From contig NZ_CP011319.1 in the NCBI RefSeq assembly GCF_001865675.1, positions 1,426,001 through 1,490,000 on the forward strand: a stretch of 64,000 nt of DNA, in the 5' to 3' direction. Shown piece by piece: positions 1 through 8,443 of this stretch. The position numbers and the translations under genes are program-made. The notes under the pieces are model-generated. The model ran no database searches, was not told where the DNA came from, and saw only the letters and a list, made by a program, of their open reading frames with translations. The stretch is from Janthinobacterium sp. 1_2014MBL_MicDiv. Lineage in GTDB: Bacteria; Pseudomonadota; Gammaproteobacteria; Burkholderiales; Burkholderiaceae_D. How positions within the stretch are numbered: position 1 is the stretch's first letter; every line of letters starts with the position of its first letter.

Positions 1-1
1 A

Positions 2-3000
2 GATCCGGTCAGTACGAATATCGTGCACTATGTTAATAGAGCGAGCGACAACGCCACCTTTGATACCTTTACTGTCGGTGACGATAGTCTGAACCCCATC
101 GTTTATAACGTCACGATACTGTCCAGTACGCCAATTGCCGGCGCCGCCAGCGCTACAGTGGCTTACGGCAGCAGCGCCACATCGATCCCCCTGAACCTGA
201 GCGGCGCGGCAGCGACATCGGTGGCGGTGGCCTCCGCCGCCGCGCATGGCACGGCGACGGCCAGCGGCACCAGCATCACCTACACGCCGACGGCAGGCTA
301 TGGCGGACCGGACAGCTTCACTTATACGGCCACCAACGGCAGCGGCACCTCGGCGCCGGCCACCGTGACGATCACGGTGGCCGGCCCCACCATCACGATT
401 GCGCCAAGCACCCTGCCGGCAGCCACCGTGGGCGCGGCCTACAGCCAGAGCGTGACCGCCTCGAACGGCTTCGCGCCTTACGGGTACGCGATCAGCGCCG
501 GCACCTTGCCGGCCGGCTTGACCTTGAATGCCGCCACCGGCGTGCTGTCGGGCACGCCGACGGCCGGCGGCAGCTTCAACTTCACCGTGCGCGCCACCGA
601 CAGTTCGACGGGCAACGGCCCGTATTCGGGCGCGCGCGCCTACTCGCTGACGGTGTCTGCGCCGACGATCAGCGTCACGCCGACGGTCATGCCGGCCATG
701 ACGGCCGGCGTCGCCTACAGCCAGTCCATCAGCGCCGCCGGCGGCACGGCCCCGTATACCTATGCCATCACGGGCGGCAGCGTGCCGACGGGCCTGAGCC
801 TGGCGGCGGACGGCACCCTGTCGGGCACGCCGACGGCAGCGGGGCCATTCAACTTTACCGTCACGGCCACCGACAGCAGCACGGGCACGGGTGCTCCTTA
901 CACGGGTTCGCGCGCCTATTCCGTCACGGTGGCGGCGGGTGCGCCCGTTGCCGGCGCCGCCAGCGCCACGGTGGCCTTCGGCAGCGGCCCGACTGCGATC
1001 CCCCTGAACCTGAGTGGCGGCGCGGCGACGTCGGTGGCCGTGGCGTCCGCCGCCTTGCATGGCACGGCGACGGCCATCGGCACCAGCATCACCTACACGC
1101 CGACGGCCGGCTACGGCGGGCCGGACACCTTTACCTATACCGCGAGCAATGGCGTCGGCACCTCGGCGCCCGCCACCGTGACGATCACGGTTGCCGGCCC
1201 CACCATCACGATTTTGCCAAGCACCGTGCCGGCAGCCACCGTGGGCGCGGCCTACAGCCAGAGCGTGACCGCCTCGAACGGCTTCGCGCCATACGGGTAC
1301 GCGATCAGCTCCGGCACCTTGCCGGCCGGCCTGACCTTGAATGCTGCCACCGGCGTGCTGTCGGGTACGCCGACGGCCGGCGGCAGCTTCAACTTCACCG
1401 TGCGCGCCACCGACAGTGCGACGGGCAGTGGCCCGTATTCCGGTGCGCGCGCCTACGCGATGACGGTGTCGGCGCCGACGGTCGCGGTGGCGCCAACGAC
1501 CTTGCCGGCGATGACGGCCGGTGTTGCCTACAGCCAAAGCATCACGGCCACCGGCGGCACGGCACCACATAGCTATGCTATCGCCGCTGGCAGCGTGCCG
1601 ACGGGCCTGAGCCTGGCACCGGATGGCACCCTGTCCGGCACGCCCACGACGGCAGGCCCGTACAACTTTACCGTCACGGCCACCGACAGCAGCACCGGCG
1701 CCGGACCATACACGGGTTCGCGCGCCTATTCCGGCACGGTGGCGGCCGGCGCGCCCCTTGCCGGCAATGTCAGCACCGCCGTGGCCTATGGCAGCAGTGC
1801 CAACCCGATCACGCTGAACCTGAGCGGCGGCGTGGCGACGTCGGTAGCGGTGGCGTCCGCCGCCTTGCACGGCACGGCGACGGCCAGCGGCACCAGCATC
1901 AGCTACACGCCGGCGGCAGGCTATGCCGGGTCGGACAGCTTCACCTATACGGCGACCAATGGCGTCGGCACTTCGGCGCCGGCCACCGTGACGATCACCG
2001 TGGGCGTACCGAGCGTCAGCCTGACCCCGGCCACCTTGCCGAATCCGGCGGTGGCCGTACCGTACAGCGCGACTTTGACGGCGGCGGGCGGCACGGCGCC
2101 GTACGCCTACAGCGTGAGCAGCGGCAGCCTGCCGGCTGGCCTGAGCCTGAACGTCGCCACTGGCGTGCTGTCCGGCACGGTGAACGTGGCCGGCAGTTTC
2201 ACGTTCAGCCTGCGCGCCAGCGATAGCAGCACGGGCGTGGGCGCGCCGTTCAGCGCGACCAATAGCTACACCGTCACCATTGCCGCGCCGACGATCACGC
2301 TCACGCCAGGCACGCTGCCGGCAGCGGCAGCGGCCACGGCGTACAGCCAGCAGCTGACGGCCAGCGGCGGCGTGGGACCGTATGCTTATACGGTAACAAG
2401 CGGCAGCCTGCCGGCCGGACTCACGCTGAACAGCAGCGGTTTGTTGAGCGGCACACCGACGGCGGCGGGCAGCTTCACGCTGACCGTGCAAGCGGAAGAC
2501 ACGCACCAGTTCACCGGCACGCAAAGCTATACCGTGGCTGTCTCGTCGGCTACCGTCAACATTCCGCAGGCCAGCCTGGCCAATCCGACGGCGGCAACGC
2601 CATATAGCGCGACCCTGACGGCGGCGGGCGGCACGGCGCCGTACACCTATAGCGTCAGCAGCGGCAGCCTGCCGGCTGGCCTGAGCCTGAATGCGGCCAC
2701 TGGCGTACTGTCCGGCACCACCAATGTCGCTGGCAGCTACACTTTCGCCATCAAGGTCACCGACAGCAGCACGGGCGTGGGAGCGCCATTCAGCGCCACC
2801 AACAACTATACGCTCGTCGTCGCCGCGCCGACCCTGACCCTGACGCCAGCGAGCCTGGCCGGTATCCGCGTGGGCGATGCCTACAGCCAGGCATTCACGG
2901 CGGCCGGCGGCGTCGCGCCGTATGCGTTTGCGCTCACCGGCGGCGCCCTGCCGGCCGGCCTGGCGCTCGATGTGGCCACGGGCGTCATCAGCGGCACGCC

Positions 3001-5167
3001 GACGACGGCCGGCAGCTTTGCCTTCACCTTGCAGGCGAAGGATGCCAACCAGTTCACGGTGCAACAGGCATTGACCCTGCAGGTGAACCAGGCGCCGCCA
3101 CCGGTGAAAAATGAAACGGCGACCACCGCGGCCAACGAGGAAGTGAGCCTCAGCATCGCTTCCAGCGACGGCAGCCCGATCACCGACGTCACCATCGTCA
3201 CGCCGCCGCAGCATGGCCGTGTCACGATCGTCGCGACCGGTGCAGCGGGAGGCGGCAGCGGCCGCGCTTTCAAAGTGACATATGTGCCGAATGCCGACTA
3301 CTTCGGTCCCGACAGCTTCAGCTACACCGTGACGGGGACGGGCGGCATCTCGGCACCGGCCACGGTCAGCCTGACGGTGGCGCCGCAGCCAGTACCGGTG
3401 CCGGTGCCGAAGACGGTCAAGCTCGAACCCGGCGCATCACTGACCCTGCACGTGACGGAAGGCGCCACGGGCGGCCCGTTCACGGCGGTGACCATCACGA
3501 CGGCGCCGACGAGCGGCACGGCGGTGGTCAGCGGCATGGATATCATCTACACGCCTGCCGCCAGTACCAGCGGCGACATCAGCTTCAGCTACACCCTGTC
3601 GAACGCTTTCGGCACTTCGGCGCCGGTGAAAGCCAGCGTCGCCGTCAATCCGATGCCGCAGGTGGTGAGCCAGAGCGCCACGGTGGTGGCCGGCCTGACG
3701 GTCAATGTCGACTTGACGGCGGGCGCCACGGGCGGCCCGTTCACGGCAGCCAGCGTGCTGAGCATCGCGCCGGAAAACGCCGGCAAGGCGGTGGTGCGCG
3801 ACGTCGGCACGGCTGGCAAGCCTGTCTATCAGCTGAGCTTTACGGCCTCGGGCAAGTTTGCCGGCGCGGCCGTCGTCAGCTACACCCTGAGCAATGCCTT
3901 TGCCACCTCGAAGCCGGGCGTGGTCAACGTGACCGTGACGGCGCGGCGCGACCCGTCGACGGATCCGGAAGTGATCGGCCTGCAGGCGGCGCAAGCCGAT
4001 GCGGCGCGGCGTTTCGCCAGCGCGCAGCTGTCGAACTTCACGCAGCGCCTGGAAAGCCTGCATGGCGACGGCTGGGGACGTTCCAGCTTTGGCTTGAACC
4101 TGACGCCGCCTAGCGACAGCGGCAATCCGACCGCCACGCTGGCGCGCTGGCAGGAGCAGGAGGCGGACCGCGTGTTCGGCACGACGACGGTCAAACCGTA
4201 CATGCGCAAGGCAGCACTGCGCCAGACGGACGCCGCTTATGGTGGTGAGCGCCAGTCGGCCGGTGCGGATGCCGGCCAGGCCGCGAATGGCTTGCCGGAC
4301 ATGCCGCAGCGTCCTGACACGCAGAAACAGGCCTTGTCGTTGTGGCTCGGCGGCGCGGTCGACTTCGGCCAGCAGTACGTGAATGGCCGCCAGACGGGCT
4401 TCCATTTCCGCACCAATGGCATCAGCGTGGGCGGCGATTACCGTTTGAGCGACCTGGCCACCGTCGGCGCTGGCGCCGGCTTCAGCCATGACCGCAGCGA
4501 CGTGGGGCAGAACGGCAGCAAGAGCAGCGCCGACAGTGCCGTGGCGGCCGTGTATGGCAGCCTGCGTCCAAGCAAGGGCGTCTTCCTTGACGGCGTGCTT
4601 GGCTACGGTACCCTGCAGTACGACGCCTCGCGCTACCTGACGGACGGCAGCGGTTACGCCACTGGCGAGCGCGACGGCAAGCAAGTGTTTGGTGCGCTTG
4701 TCGGCGGTATCGAGGTGCGCAATGAAACGTGGATGTGGTCGCCATACGGCCGCGTGGAACTGATGTCGGCCAAGCTCGATCCGTACACGGAGAAGGCGCC
4801 CGGCATCAACGCGCTGAGCTACTTCAAGCAGACGGTGCGCTCGCGCATCGGCGCGCTGGGCGTGCGCGCCGAGGGCCTGTATGTGGGTGGCCTGGGGACG
4901 TGGTACCCGCGTGCGCGTCTCGAGTACCGTCACCAGTTCCAGGGCGCCGACGATGCGCGCCTGGCGTATGCCGACCTGGCGGCGGACGGTCCCGTGTACG
5001 TGATCCGCACCTTGCCGCAGCAGACGGGCAACTGGACGGCGGGCCTGGGCGTGAAGCTGTTGCTGTCGAACGGCATGACCCTGACCCTGGACTACAACAG
5101 CAATCTGAACATGGATAGCGGGCGCAGCCAGTCGGTGATGTTCGGCATCGCCATGCCGCTCAAGTAA
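2..5167 (+). CDS. Autotransporter with Ig-like/He_PIG repeats, 5' end outside window
   Basis: The frame is open to the left edge, so the true start lies upstream; a GTG at 23 is internal to the same frame. About 1,720 residues are visible. They contain two kinds of beta-sandwich repeat: type A cadherin/Big-like units ending near 'SFTYTATNG..SAPATVTITV', and type B He_PIG-like units with 'LPAGLTLNAATGVLSGTPT'. The order is A-B-B, A-B-B, A-B-B-B-B, A-A-A. A linker follows, then a C-terminal autotransporter beta-barrel of about 280 residues (from 'LSLWLGGAVDFGQ' to 'MFGIAMPLK'). Such proteins export the repeat passenger to the cell surface, usually for adhesion. The last residue is Lys, not the usual Phe. 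The ligand is unknown. The autotransporter call is firm; the adhesin role is inferred. Confidence 0.88.
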   Translation, partial: DPVSTNIVHYVNRASDNATFDTFTVGDDSLNPIVYNVTILSSTPIAGAASATVAYGSSATSIPLNLSGAAATSVAVASAAAHGTATASGTSITYTPTAGYGGPDSFTYTATNGSGTSAPATVTITVAGPTITIAPSTLPAATVGAAYSQSVTASNGFAPYGYAISAGTLPAGLTLNAATGVLSGTPTAGGSFNFTVRATDSSTGNGPYSGARAYSLTVSAPTISVTPTVMPAMTAGVAYSQSISAAGGTAPYTYAITGGSVPTGLSLAADGTLSGTPTAAGPFNFTVTATDSSTGTGAPYTGSRAYSVTVAAGAPVAGAASATVAFGSGPTAIPLNLSGGAATSVAVASAALHGTATAIGTSITYTPTAGYGGPDTFTYTASNGVGTSAPATVTITVAGPTITILPSTVPAATVGAAYSQSVTASNGFAPYGYAISSGTLPAGLTLNAATGVLSGTPTAGGSFNFTVRATDSATGSGPYSGARAYAMTVSAPTVAVAPTTLPAMTAGVAYSQSITATGGTAPHSYAIAAGSVPTGLSLAPDGTLSGTPTTAGPYNFTVTATDSSTGAGPYTGSRAYSGTVAAGAPLAGNVSTAVAYGSSANPITLNLSGGVATSVAVASAALHGTATASGTSISYTPAAGYAGSDSFTYTATNGVGTSAPATVTITVGVPSVSLTPATLPNPAVAVPYSATLTAAGGTAPYAYSVSSGSLPAGLSLNVATGVLSGTVNVAGSFTFSLRASDSSTGVGAPFSATNSYTVTIAAPTITLTPGTLPAAAAATAYSQQLTASGGVGPYAYTVTSGSLPAGLTLNSSGLLSGTPTAAGSFTLTVQAEDTHQFTGTQSYTVAVSSATVNIPQASLANPTAATPYSATLTAAGGTAPYTYSVSSGSLPAGLSLNAATGVLSGTTNVAGSYTFAIKVTDSSTGVGAPFSATNNYTLVVAAPTLTLTPASLAGIRVGDAYSQAFTAAGGVAPYAFALTGGALPAGLALDVATGVISGTPTTAGSFAFTLQAKDANQFTVQQALTLQVNQAPPPVKNETATTAANEEVSLSIASSDGSPITDVTIVTPPQHGRVTIVATGAAGGGSGRAFKVTYVPNADYFGPDSFSYTVTGTGGISAPATVSLTVAPQPVPVPVPKTVKLEPGASLTLHVTEGATGGPFTAVTITTAPTSGTAVVSGMDIIYTPAASTSGDISFSYTLSNAFGTSAPVKASVAVNPMPQVVSQSATVVAGLTVNVDLTAGATGGPFTAASVLSIAPENAGKAVVRDVGTAGKPVYQLSFTASGKFAGAAVVSYTLSNAFATSKPGVVNVTVTARRDPSTDPEVIGLQAAQADAARRFASAQLSNFTQRLESLHGDGWGRSSFGLNLTPPSDSGNPTATLARWQEQEADRVFGTTTVKPYMRKAALRQTDAAYGGERQSAGADAGQAANGLPDMPQRPDTQKQALSLWLGGAVDFGQQYVNGRQTGFHFRTNGISVGGDYRLSDLATVGAGAGFSHDRSDVGQNGSKSSADSAVAAVYGSLRPSKGVFLDGVLGYGTLQYDASRYLTDGSGYATGERDGKQVFGALVGGIEVRNETWMWSPYGRVELMSAKLDPYTEKAPGINALSYFKQTVRSRIGALGVRAEGLYVGGLGTWYPRARLEYRHQFQGADDARLAYADLAADGPVYVIRTLPQQTGNWTAGLGVKLLLSNGMTLTLDYNSNLNMDSGRSQSVMFGIAMPLK
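135..2000 (+). repeat. Higher-order repeat inside the autotransporter gene
   Basis: An A-B-B domain triplet recurs at the DNA level. The junction 'ttgccggc' occurs at 135, 948 and 1758, giving unit lengths of 813 and 810 bp. The first two units are nearly identical over long stretches, and the third diverges after its A domain. Both unit lengths are multiples of three, so gain or loss of a unit would keep the frame. Confidence 0.8.
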
Positions 5168-5202
5168 TCAGGCCGCGCGGGCAACCGCGCAGGCCAGTCC
5201 TC

Positions 5203-5243
5203 ATCGCCGGACCGGGAAACACTCCCGCTCCGGCGATTTTTTT
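5203..5243 (+). terminator. Rho-independent terminator of the autotransporter gene
   Basis: The stem ATCGCCGGA (5203-5211) pairs with TCCGGCGAT (5229-5237) and is followed by seven T residues (5237-5243). It lies 36 bp after the stop codon. The T-tract is also the insertion site of the neighbouring IS element. Confidence 0.85.
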
Positions 5244-5244
5244 G

Positions 5245-6305
5245 GGCTATGTCACTGTCAAGTGTGGGAATGCACCCAACGTTGCTTTCAATAATGTTTC
5301 GGGTGAACGGATGCGCCTGGCGTCGAGTATCCAGCGCCATCCCAGATAATTCGGCAGGTAGCGCGTCGCCACGCCGTGAAATGGCCGTAGCCATTGCCGC
5401 AAGCGGCTGTGATAGGCGTTGACGTTCTGCACGTGGGCGGCGCCTTGCACGCGGATGCCGGCGCGCAAGTTGACAGTCTGGTGGCTGATGCCCGCTTCGC
5501 TGGCAAAAGCCCGGTAGGCCGCATGCTCATCGGTGACCAGCAGGATATCCTTGTCGATCACGGGCGATAGGCAGCGGTGCAGCTGTGCCTTCGTCAACGC
5601 CCCTTTGCCCGTGACGAAATCCAGGGTTTGCCCGGTGCGGTCGCGCGCCACCAGGATGCAGACTTGTTCATTGGATATGCAGCGTTTGTGCGCACGGCCA
5701 CCTCGGCGGCGGGCCGGACGCGTCATCTGTCGCGCCCCTTTTTCCGACTCCAGCAGGTAGAGCTCGTCAGCTTCGGCGATGCCATGCAAGCCATGCGGCC
5801 GGTCCGTCTTCGCTATGCTGAGAAAGCGGTGGCGCCAGCGAAACGTCGTGTTGCGGTGCAATCCCAGCTGCAGAGCGGCCTGGCGCACCGAGGCGGAGTC
5901 GAGCAGGCAATCGGCATACTCGAGCCATAGCGCCTTGTGGCGCAAGCGGGCAAGCGGCGTGCTCGTCAAGGCATTGAAGGTGCGGCCGCAGGGCACGCAG
6001 CGGTAGCGCTGCAGGCCGTGCGCATGGCCATGTCGGTGCAGGTGAGCCGAGTGGCAGGCGGGACAGGCCAAGCGCGCCTGCGCGACCTTTTCAAGCAGCG
6101 CCACGGTCGCGTCGTGGGATGTATTGCCCTGCAACAAGGCGATTCCAGCCTGCCGCTGGCGTCTGCTCAGATGAGCAAACTGCGCGATAAAGCTGATCCA
6201 TTCGGCTGGCTGCATGATCTGCTCCCTGCATGGTGAGTCTGCAGAGTCAGACAGCGCAGCCGGGGAATGATTCCATCATTTCCCCTATTTACCGAGGACA
6301 GAGCC
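5245..6305 (-). mobile_element. IS1595-family insertion sequence, about 1.06 kb, apparently intact
   Basis: The ends are imperfect inverted repeats: GGCTATGTC at 5245 and, read inwards from 6305 on the other strand, GGCTCTGTC. The element is flanked by TTTTTTTG (5237-5244) and ATTTTTTG (6306-6313), an 8-bp target duplication with one mismatch. An 8-bp AT-rich duplication fits what is known of the IS1595 family. The element carries one full-length transposase gene. It landed in the T-tract between the autotransporter terminator and the stop codon of the convergent glycosyltransferase gene. The exact ends are uncertain by 1 bp because of the T-run. Confidence 0.8.
5247..6215 (-). CDS. IS1595-family (ISXO2-like) transposase
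   Basis: A 322-residue DDE-type transposase that should catalyse cut-and-paste or copy movement of its own IS. The N-terminus has a zinc ribbon with Cys pairs at 51/54 and 73/76, followed by a helix-turn-helix around 105-125. The catalytic region shows D150 (in 'EADELYLLES'), D229 (in 'LLVTDEHAAY') and a third position around N266/H269 in 'NVNAYHSRLRQWL', the usual place of the third acidic or Asn residue in this family. No frameshift or internal stop is seen. The stop codon lies almost at the left end of the IS, as is normal for compact IS elements. Confidence 0.85.
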   Translation of the reverse strand: MQPAEWISFIAQFAHLSRRQRQAGIALLQGNTSHDATVALLEKVAQARLACPACHSAHLHRHGHAHGLQRYRCVPCGRTFNALTSTPLARLRHKALWLEYADCLLDSASVRQAALQLGLHRNTTFRWRHRFLSIAKTDRPHGLHGIAEADELYLLESEKGARQMTRPARRRGGRAHKRCISNEQVCILVARDRTGQTLDFVTGKGALTKAQLHRCLSPVIDKDILLVTDEHAAYRAFASEAGISHQTVNLRAGIRVQGAAHVQNVNAYHSRLRQWLRPFHGVATRYLPNYLGWRWILDARRIRSPETLLKATLGAFPHLTVT

Positions 6306-6320
6306 ATTTTTTGGCTTCGC

Positions 6321-7034
6321 TTAGGTGGCTTGCACCGCCGCCACGCCCAGCGCCGCCACCACCTGCAGCAAGGTGTCGCCGAAGCCGCCCCTGGCCCTGG
6401 CATTGCGGCGGGCGCTGGTCGTCACGCGCGGCGCGGCGCTCCAGGCGATGTGCGCGCCGCATGCCTGCAGGGCCGCCACCAGCGCCACGTCCTCGCTGCA
6501 GGCCAGGGGCGCGAAACCGCCGGCGCGCAGATACACGCTGGCGCGCACGCCGAGATTGGCGCCGTGGATATGGCGATGGCCGTCGGCGTCCGTATAGGTG
6601 TGCCTGAAATGCTCGCGCAGGGCGTCCGCATGGCCGGCATGCGGCGACCAGTCGTCGACGGCGACCGTGCCGCAGACGGCATCGGCGTTCAGTGCCAGCT
6701 GGGCGCTGAGCCAGGCCGGCGAGACGCGCGTGTCGGCGTCCGTAAACGCCAGCCAGCGCGCGCCGCGCTGCAGCAGCACCCTGGCGCCGGCGGCGCGCGC
6801 GGCGCCCACGTTGCGCGCATTGACGGCGATGCAGTCGAGGCGCCAGCGCCAGTCCGTCTGCATGGCGTGCGCCAGCACGATGCGCTGCGACTTGTCGCTG
6901 CAGGCATCGAGCACGATGAGGATGCTGACGGCTTCACCGAGCAGCAGTGGCCAGGTGGCGGCGGTGCGCAGCGCATCCAGGCAGGCGTCCAGACATCCTT
7001 CTTCGTCGTGCACGGGGACCACGACGCCGATCAT
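6321..7034 (-). CDS. Glycosyltransferase family 2
   Basis: A 237-residue single-domain GT-A glycosyltransferase, predicted cytosolic with no membrane segment. The N-terminus reads 'MIGVVVPVHDEEGCLDACL', the donor-binding start of GT2 enzymes. A 'FTDADTRVS' motif supplies the DxD metal/nucleotide-sugar site, and 'ACSEDVAL' matches the later acidic ED motif. The start at 7034 is chosen because it forms an ATGA overlap with the upstream methyltransferase stop; the longer open frame upstream is a shadow. It is the last gene of a four-gene operon, and its stop lies 16 bp from the IS. Donor and acceptor are unknown. Confidence 0.82.
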   Translation of the reverse strand: MIGVVVPVHDEEGCLDACLDALRTAATWPLLLGEAVSILIVLDACSDKSQRIVLAHAMQTDWRWRLDCIAVNARNVGAARAAGARVLLQRGARWLAFTDADTRVSPAWLSAQLALNADAVCGTVAVDDWSPHAGHADALREHFRHTYTDADGHRHIHGANLGVRASVYLRAGGFAPLACSEDVALVAALQACGAHIAWSAAPRVTTSARRNARARGGFGDTLLQVVAALGVAAVQAT

Positions 7035-7675
7035 GCGAAGCCCTCGCGCTGCGCCACCGAGCGCGCATCGTTCGACCAGACGCCGAGCAGGAAGTCGGTT
7101 TCCTCGTGGCGCAGCAGGCGGTGTAGGCCGGGCGCATCCTGGAAGGCCGCATGCACGCGCACGGTGGACTGGATGCGCTGGGCAAACGGCGCGCGCCAGT
7201 GGCATGCGACGATGCTGCCGCCCGGCGCCAGGCCGGCGACGCTGTGCTCGACCACGCGCGCCAGTTCCTCGGGCGACAGATAATAGGCGATCTCGCTGAT
7301 GACGATGAGGTCGAACTTGTCGCCGCCCGGCAGGATGCGCGGCCAGTCCTGCGGCAAGCGGTGGCGGGCGAAGCTGACGTTGCCAGCGTGGCCTGCCTGC
7401 TCCAGCCTGCGCTGCGCCAGCTGCAGCGCTTCTGCGGACAGATCGGCGGCCAGCACGCGCTCGCAGCGCCGCGCCAGGTCCACGGTCAGTTCGCCGTTGC
7501 CGCAGCCGGGCTCATAGGCGTGGCGGTAGCGCTGCTGCGGCAGGCTGGCCAGCAGCAGGGCGCGCTTGCGTTCCTCGTACCAGCGCTGGCGTACCAGCCA
7601 CGGGTCGGCGTCGTGCCGGTACAGCTGGTCGAAATAGGCGCCGCGCGGGTCGTCCGGCGTGGTGGAAGCGTTCAT
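7031..7675 (-). CDS. NodS-like class I SAM-dependent methyltransferase
   Basis: A 214-residue methyltransferase. Motif I is 'AYEPGCGNGELTVDLA', with 'VLAADLSAEALQLAQ' after it, typical of the SAM-binding Rossmann fold. The order 'YFDQLYRHDADPW...RWYEERKR' near the N-terminus is characteristic of NodS-type N-methyltransferases (PF05401), which in rhizobia methylate the free amine of a deacetylated glucosamine. The gene overlaps PIG-L upstream and the glycosyltransferase downstream by ATGA, so the operon is translationally coupled. Inference: it may methylate an amine exposed by the neighbouring deacetylase. Confidence 0.8.
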   Translation of the reverse strand: MNASTTPDDPRGAYFDQLYRHDADPWLVRQRWYEERKRALLLASLPQQRYRHAYEPGCGNGELTVDLARRCERVLAADLSAEALQLAQRRLEQAGHAGNVSFARHRLPQDWPRILPGGDKFDLIVISEIAYYLSPEELARVVEHSVAGLAPGGSIVACHWRAPFAQRIQSTVRVHAAFQDAPGLHRLLRHEETDFLLGVWSNDARSVAQREGFA

Positions 7676-8442
7676 AGAAAATACACCTCGCGCGCATGCA
7701 GCAAGCGTTGCAGGGCGTCGTCGCCGACGATGGCGGGACGGCCTGTCGAGGGATCGGCCTGCATCTGGCTGGCGAAGCAGCGCAGGGCGGCGCGCTTGCG
7801 CTGCAGCATGGCGTCCGGCAGCGGCAGGCTGCGCGCACGGTGCCACGGCACGCGCGCATCGCCCGGCGCGGCCCAGTGCCAGCCCCAGACGGGCATTTCC
7901 ACCAGGGTGGCGCCGCTGGCCGAGCACGCCGCAGCACAGGCCCAGCCGCATGCCTCATGATCGGGGTGGCCGTCCAGGCGCCAGGTCGTGAAGACGACGT
8001 CGCCCGGGCGCAGATGCGCTGCCAGCATGGTGCTCAGCTGCGGCGTCATGCCCGTCACGCCGCCGTCCGGCAAGCGCAGGCGCAGCCAGGGGGGAGCGGC
8101 CAGTCCGAGCGCCTGCAACGCCAGCGCCGACTCCCGCGGACGCACCTGGCGCAATCGTTCCTGCGGCCACAGCGGGGAGTCCGGGTGGCTGGCGTCGCCG
8201 TCCGTGACGGCCACCAGCAGCAGCGCGCGGCCTTGCGCCGCCAGCAGTTGCAGCAGGCCGCCGCAGGCGAGGATTTCATCGTCGGGGTGGGGCGCGACGA
8301 TGACGGCGCGGGCGCCTGGCGGCACCAGTTCGCCCGCGCCGATGGCCGGCAGCGTGGACCATCCCGGCCAGGCCTGCCAGGACTGGTCCGGCGTGCCGCG
8401 GCCTTCGATGCGGCGTTCCTGCGGGGCGGTGCTGGCGCGCAT
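7672..8442 (-). CDS. PIG-L/LmbE family N-acetyl-hexosamine deacetylase
   Basis: A 256-residue zinc hydrolase. The signature 'VIVAPHPDDEILACGG' carries the HPDDE metal and catalytic motif. A later 'DGHPDHEACG' supplies the third metal-binding His. This family removes acetyl groups from N-acetylglucosamine-containing glycans or from small thiol-sugar conjugates. The ATG at 8442 is chosen because it lies 1 bp after the acyl-CoA dehydrogenase stop; upstream residues in the open frame are out-of-frame shadow of that gene. Its stop overlaps the methyltransferase ATG. The substrate is unknown, but a methyltransferase and glycosyltransferase in the same operon point to a modified amino sugar. Confidence 0.85.
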   Translation of the reverse strand: MRASTAPQERRIEGRGTPDQSWQAWPGWSTLPAIGAGELVPPGARAVIVAPHPDDEILACGGLLQLLAAQGRALLLVAVTDGDASHPDSPLWPQERLRQVRPRESALALQALGLAAPPWLRLRLPDGGVTGMTPQLSTMLAAHLRPGDVVFTTWRLDGHPDHEACGWACAAACSASGATLVEMPVWGWHWAAPGDARVPWHRARSLPLPDAMLQRKRAALRCFASQMQADPSTGRPAIVGDDALQRLLHAREVYFL

Positions 8443-8443
8443 G

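Noticed and set aside
23..25. GTG at 23 as the start of the autotransporter
   Set aside because: The frame is open to base 2 with protein-like residues, there is no ribosome binding site or signal peptide, and an autotransporter must begin with one.
3437..4933. Long minus-strand frame (498 codons) inside the autotransporter gene
   Set aside because: His/Arg/Ala-rich shadow of a high-GC gene; no domain, no ribosome binding site, antisense to a clear protein.
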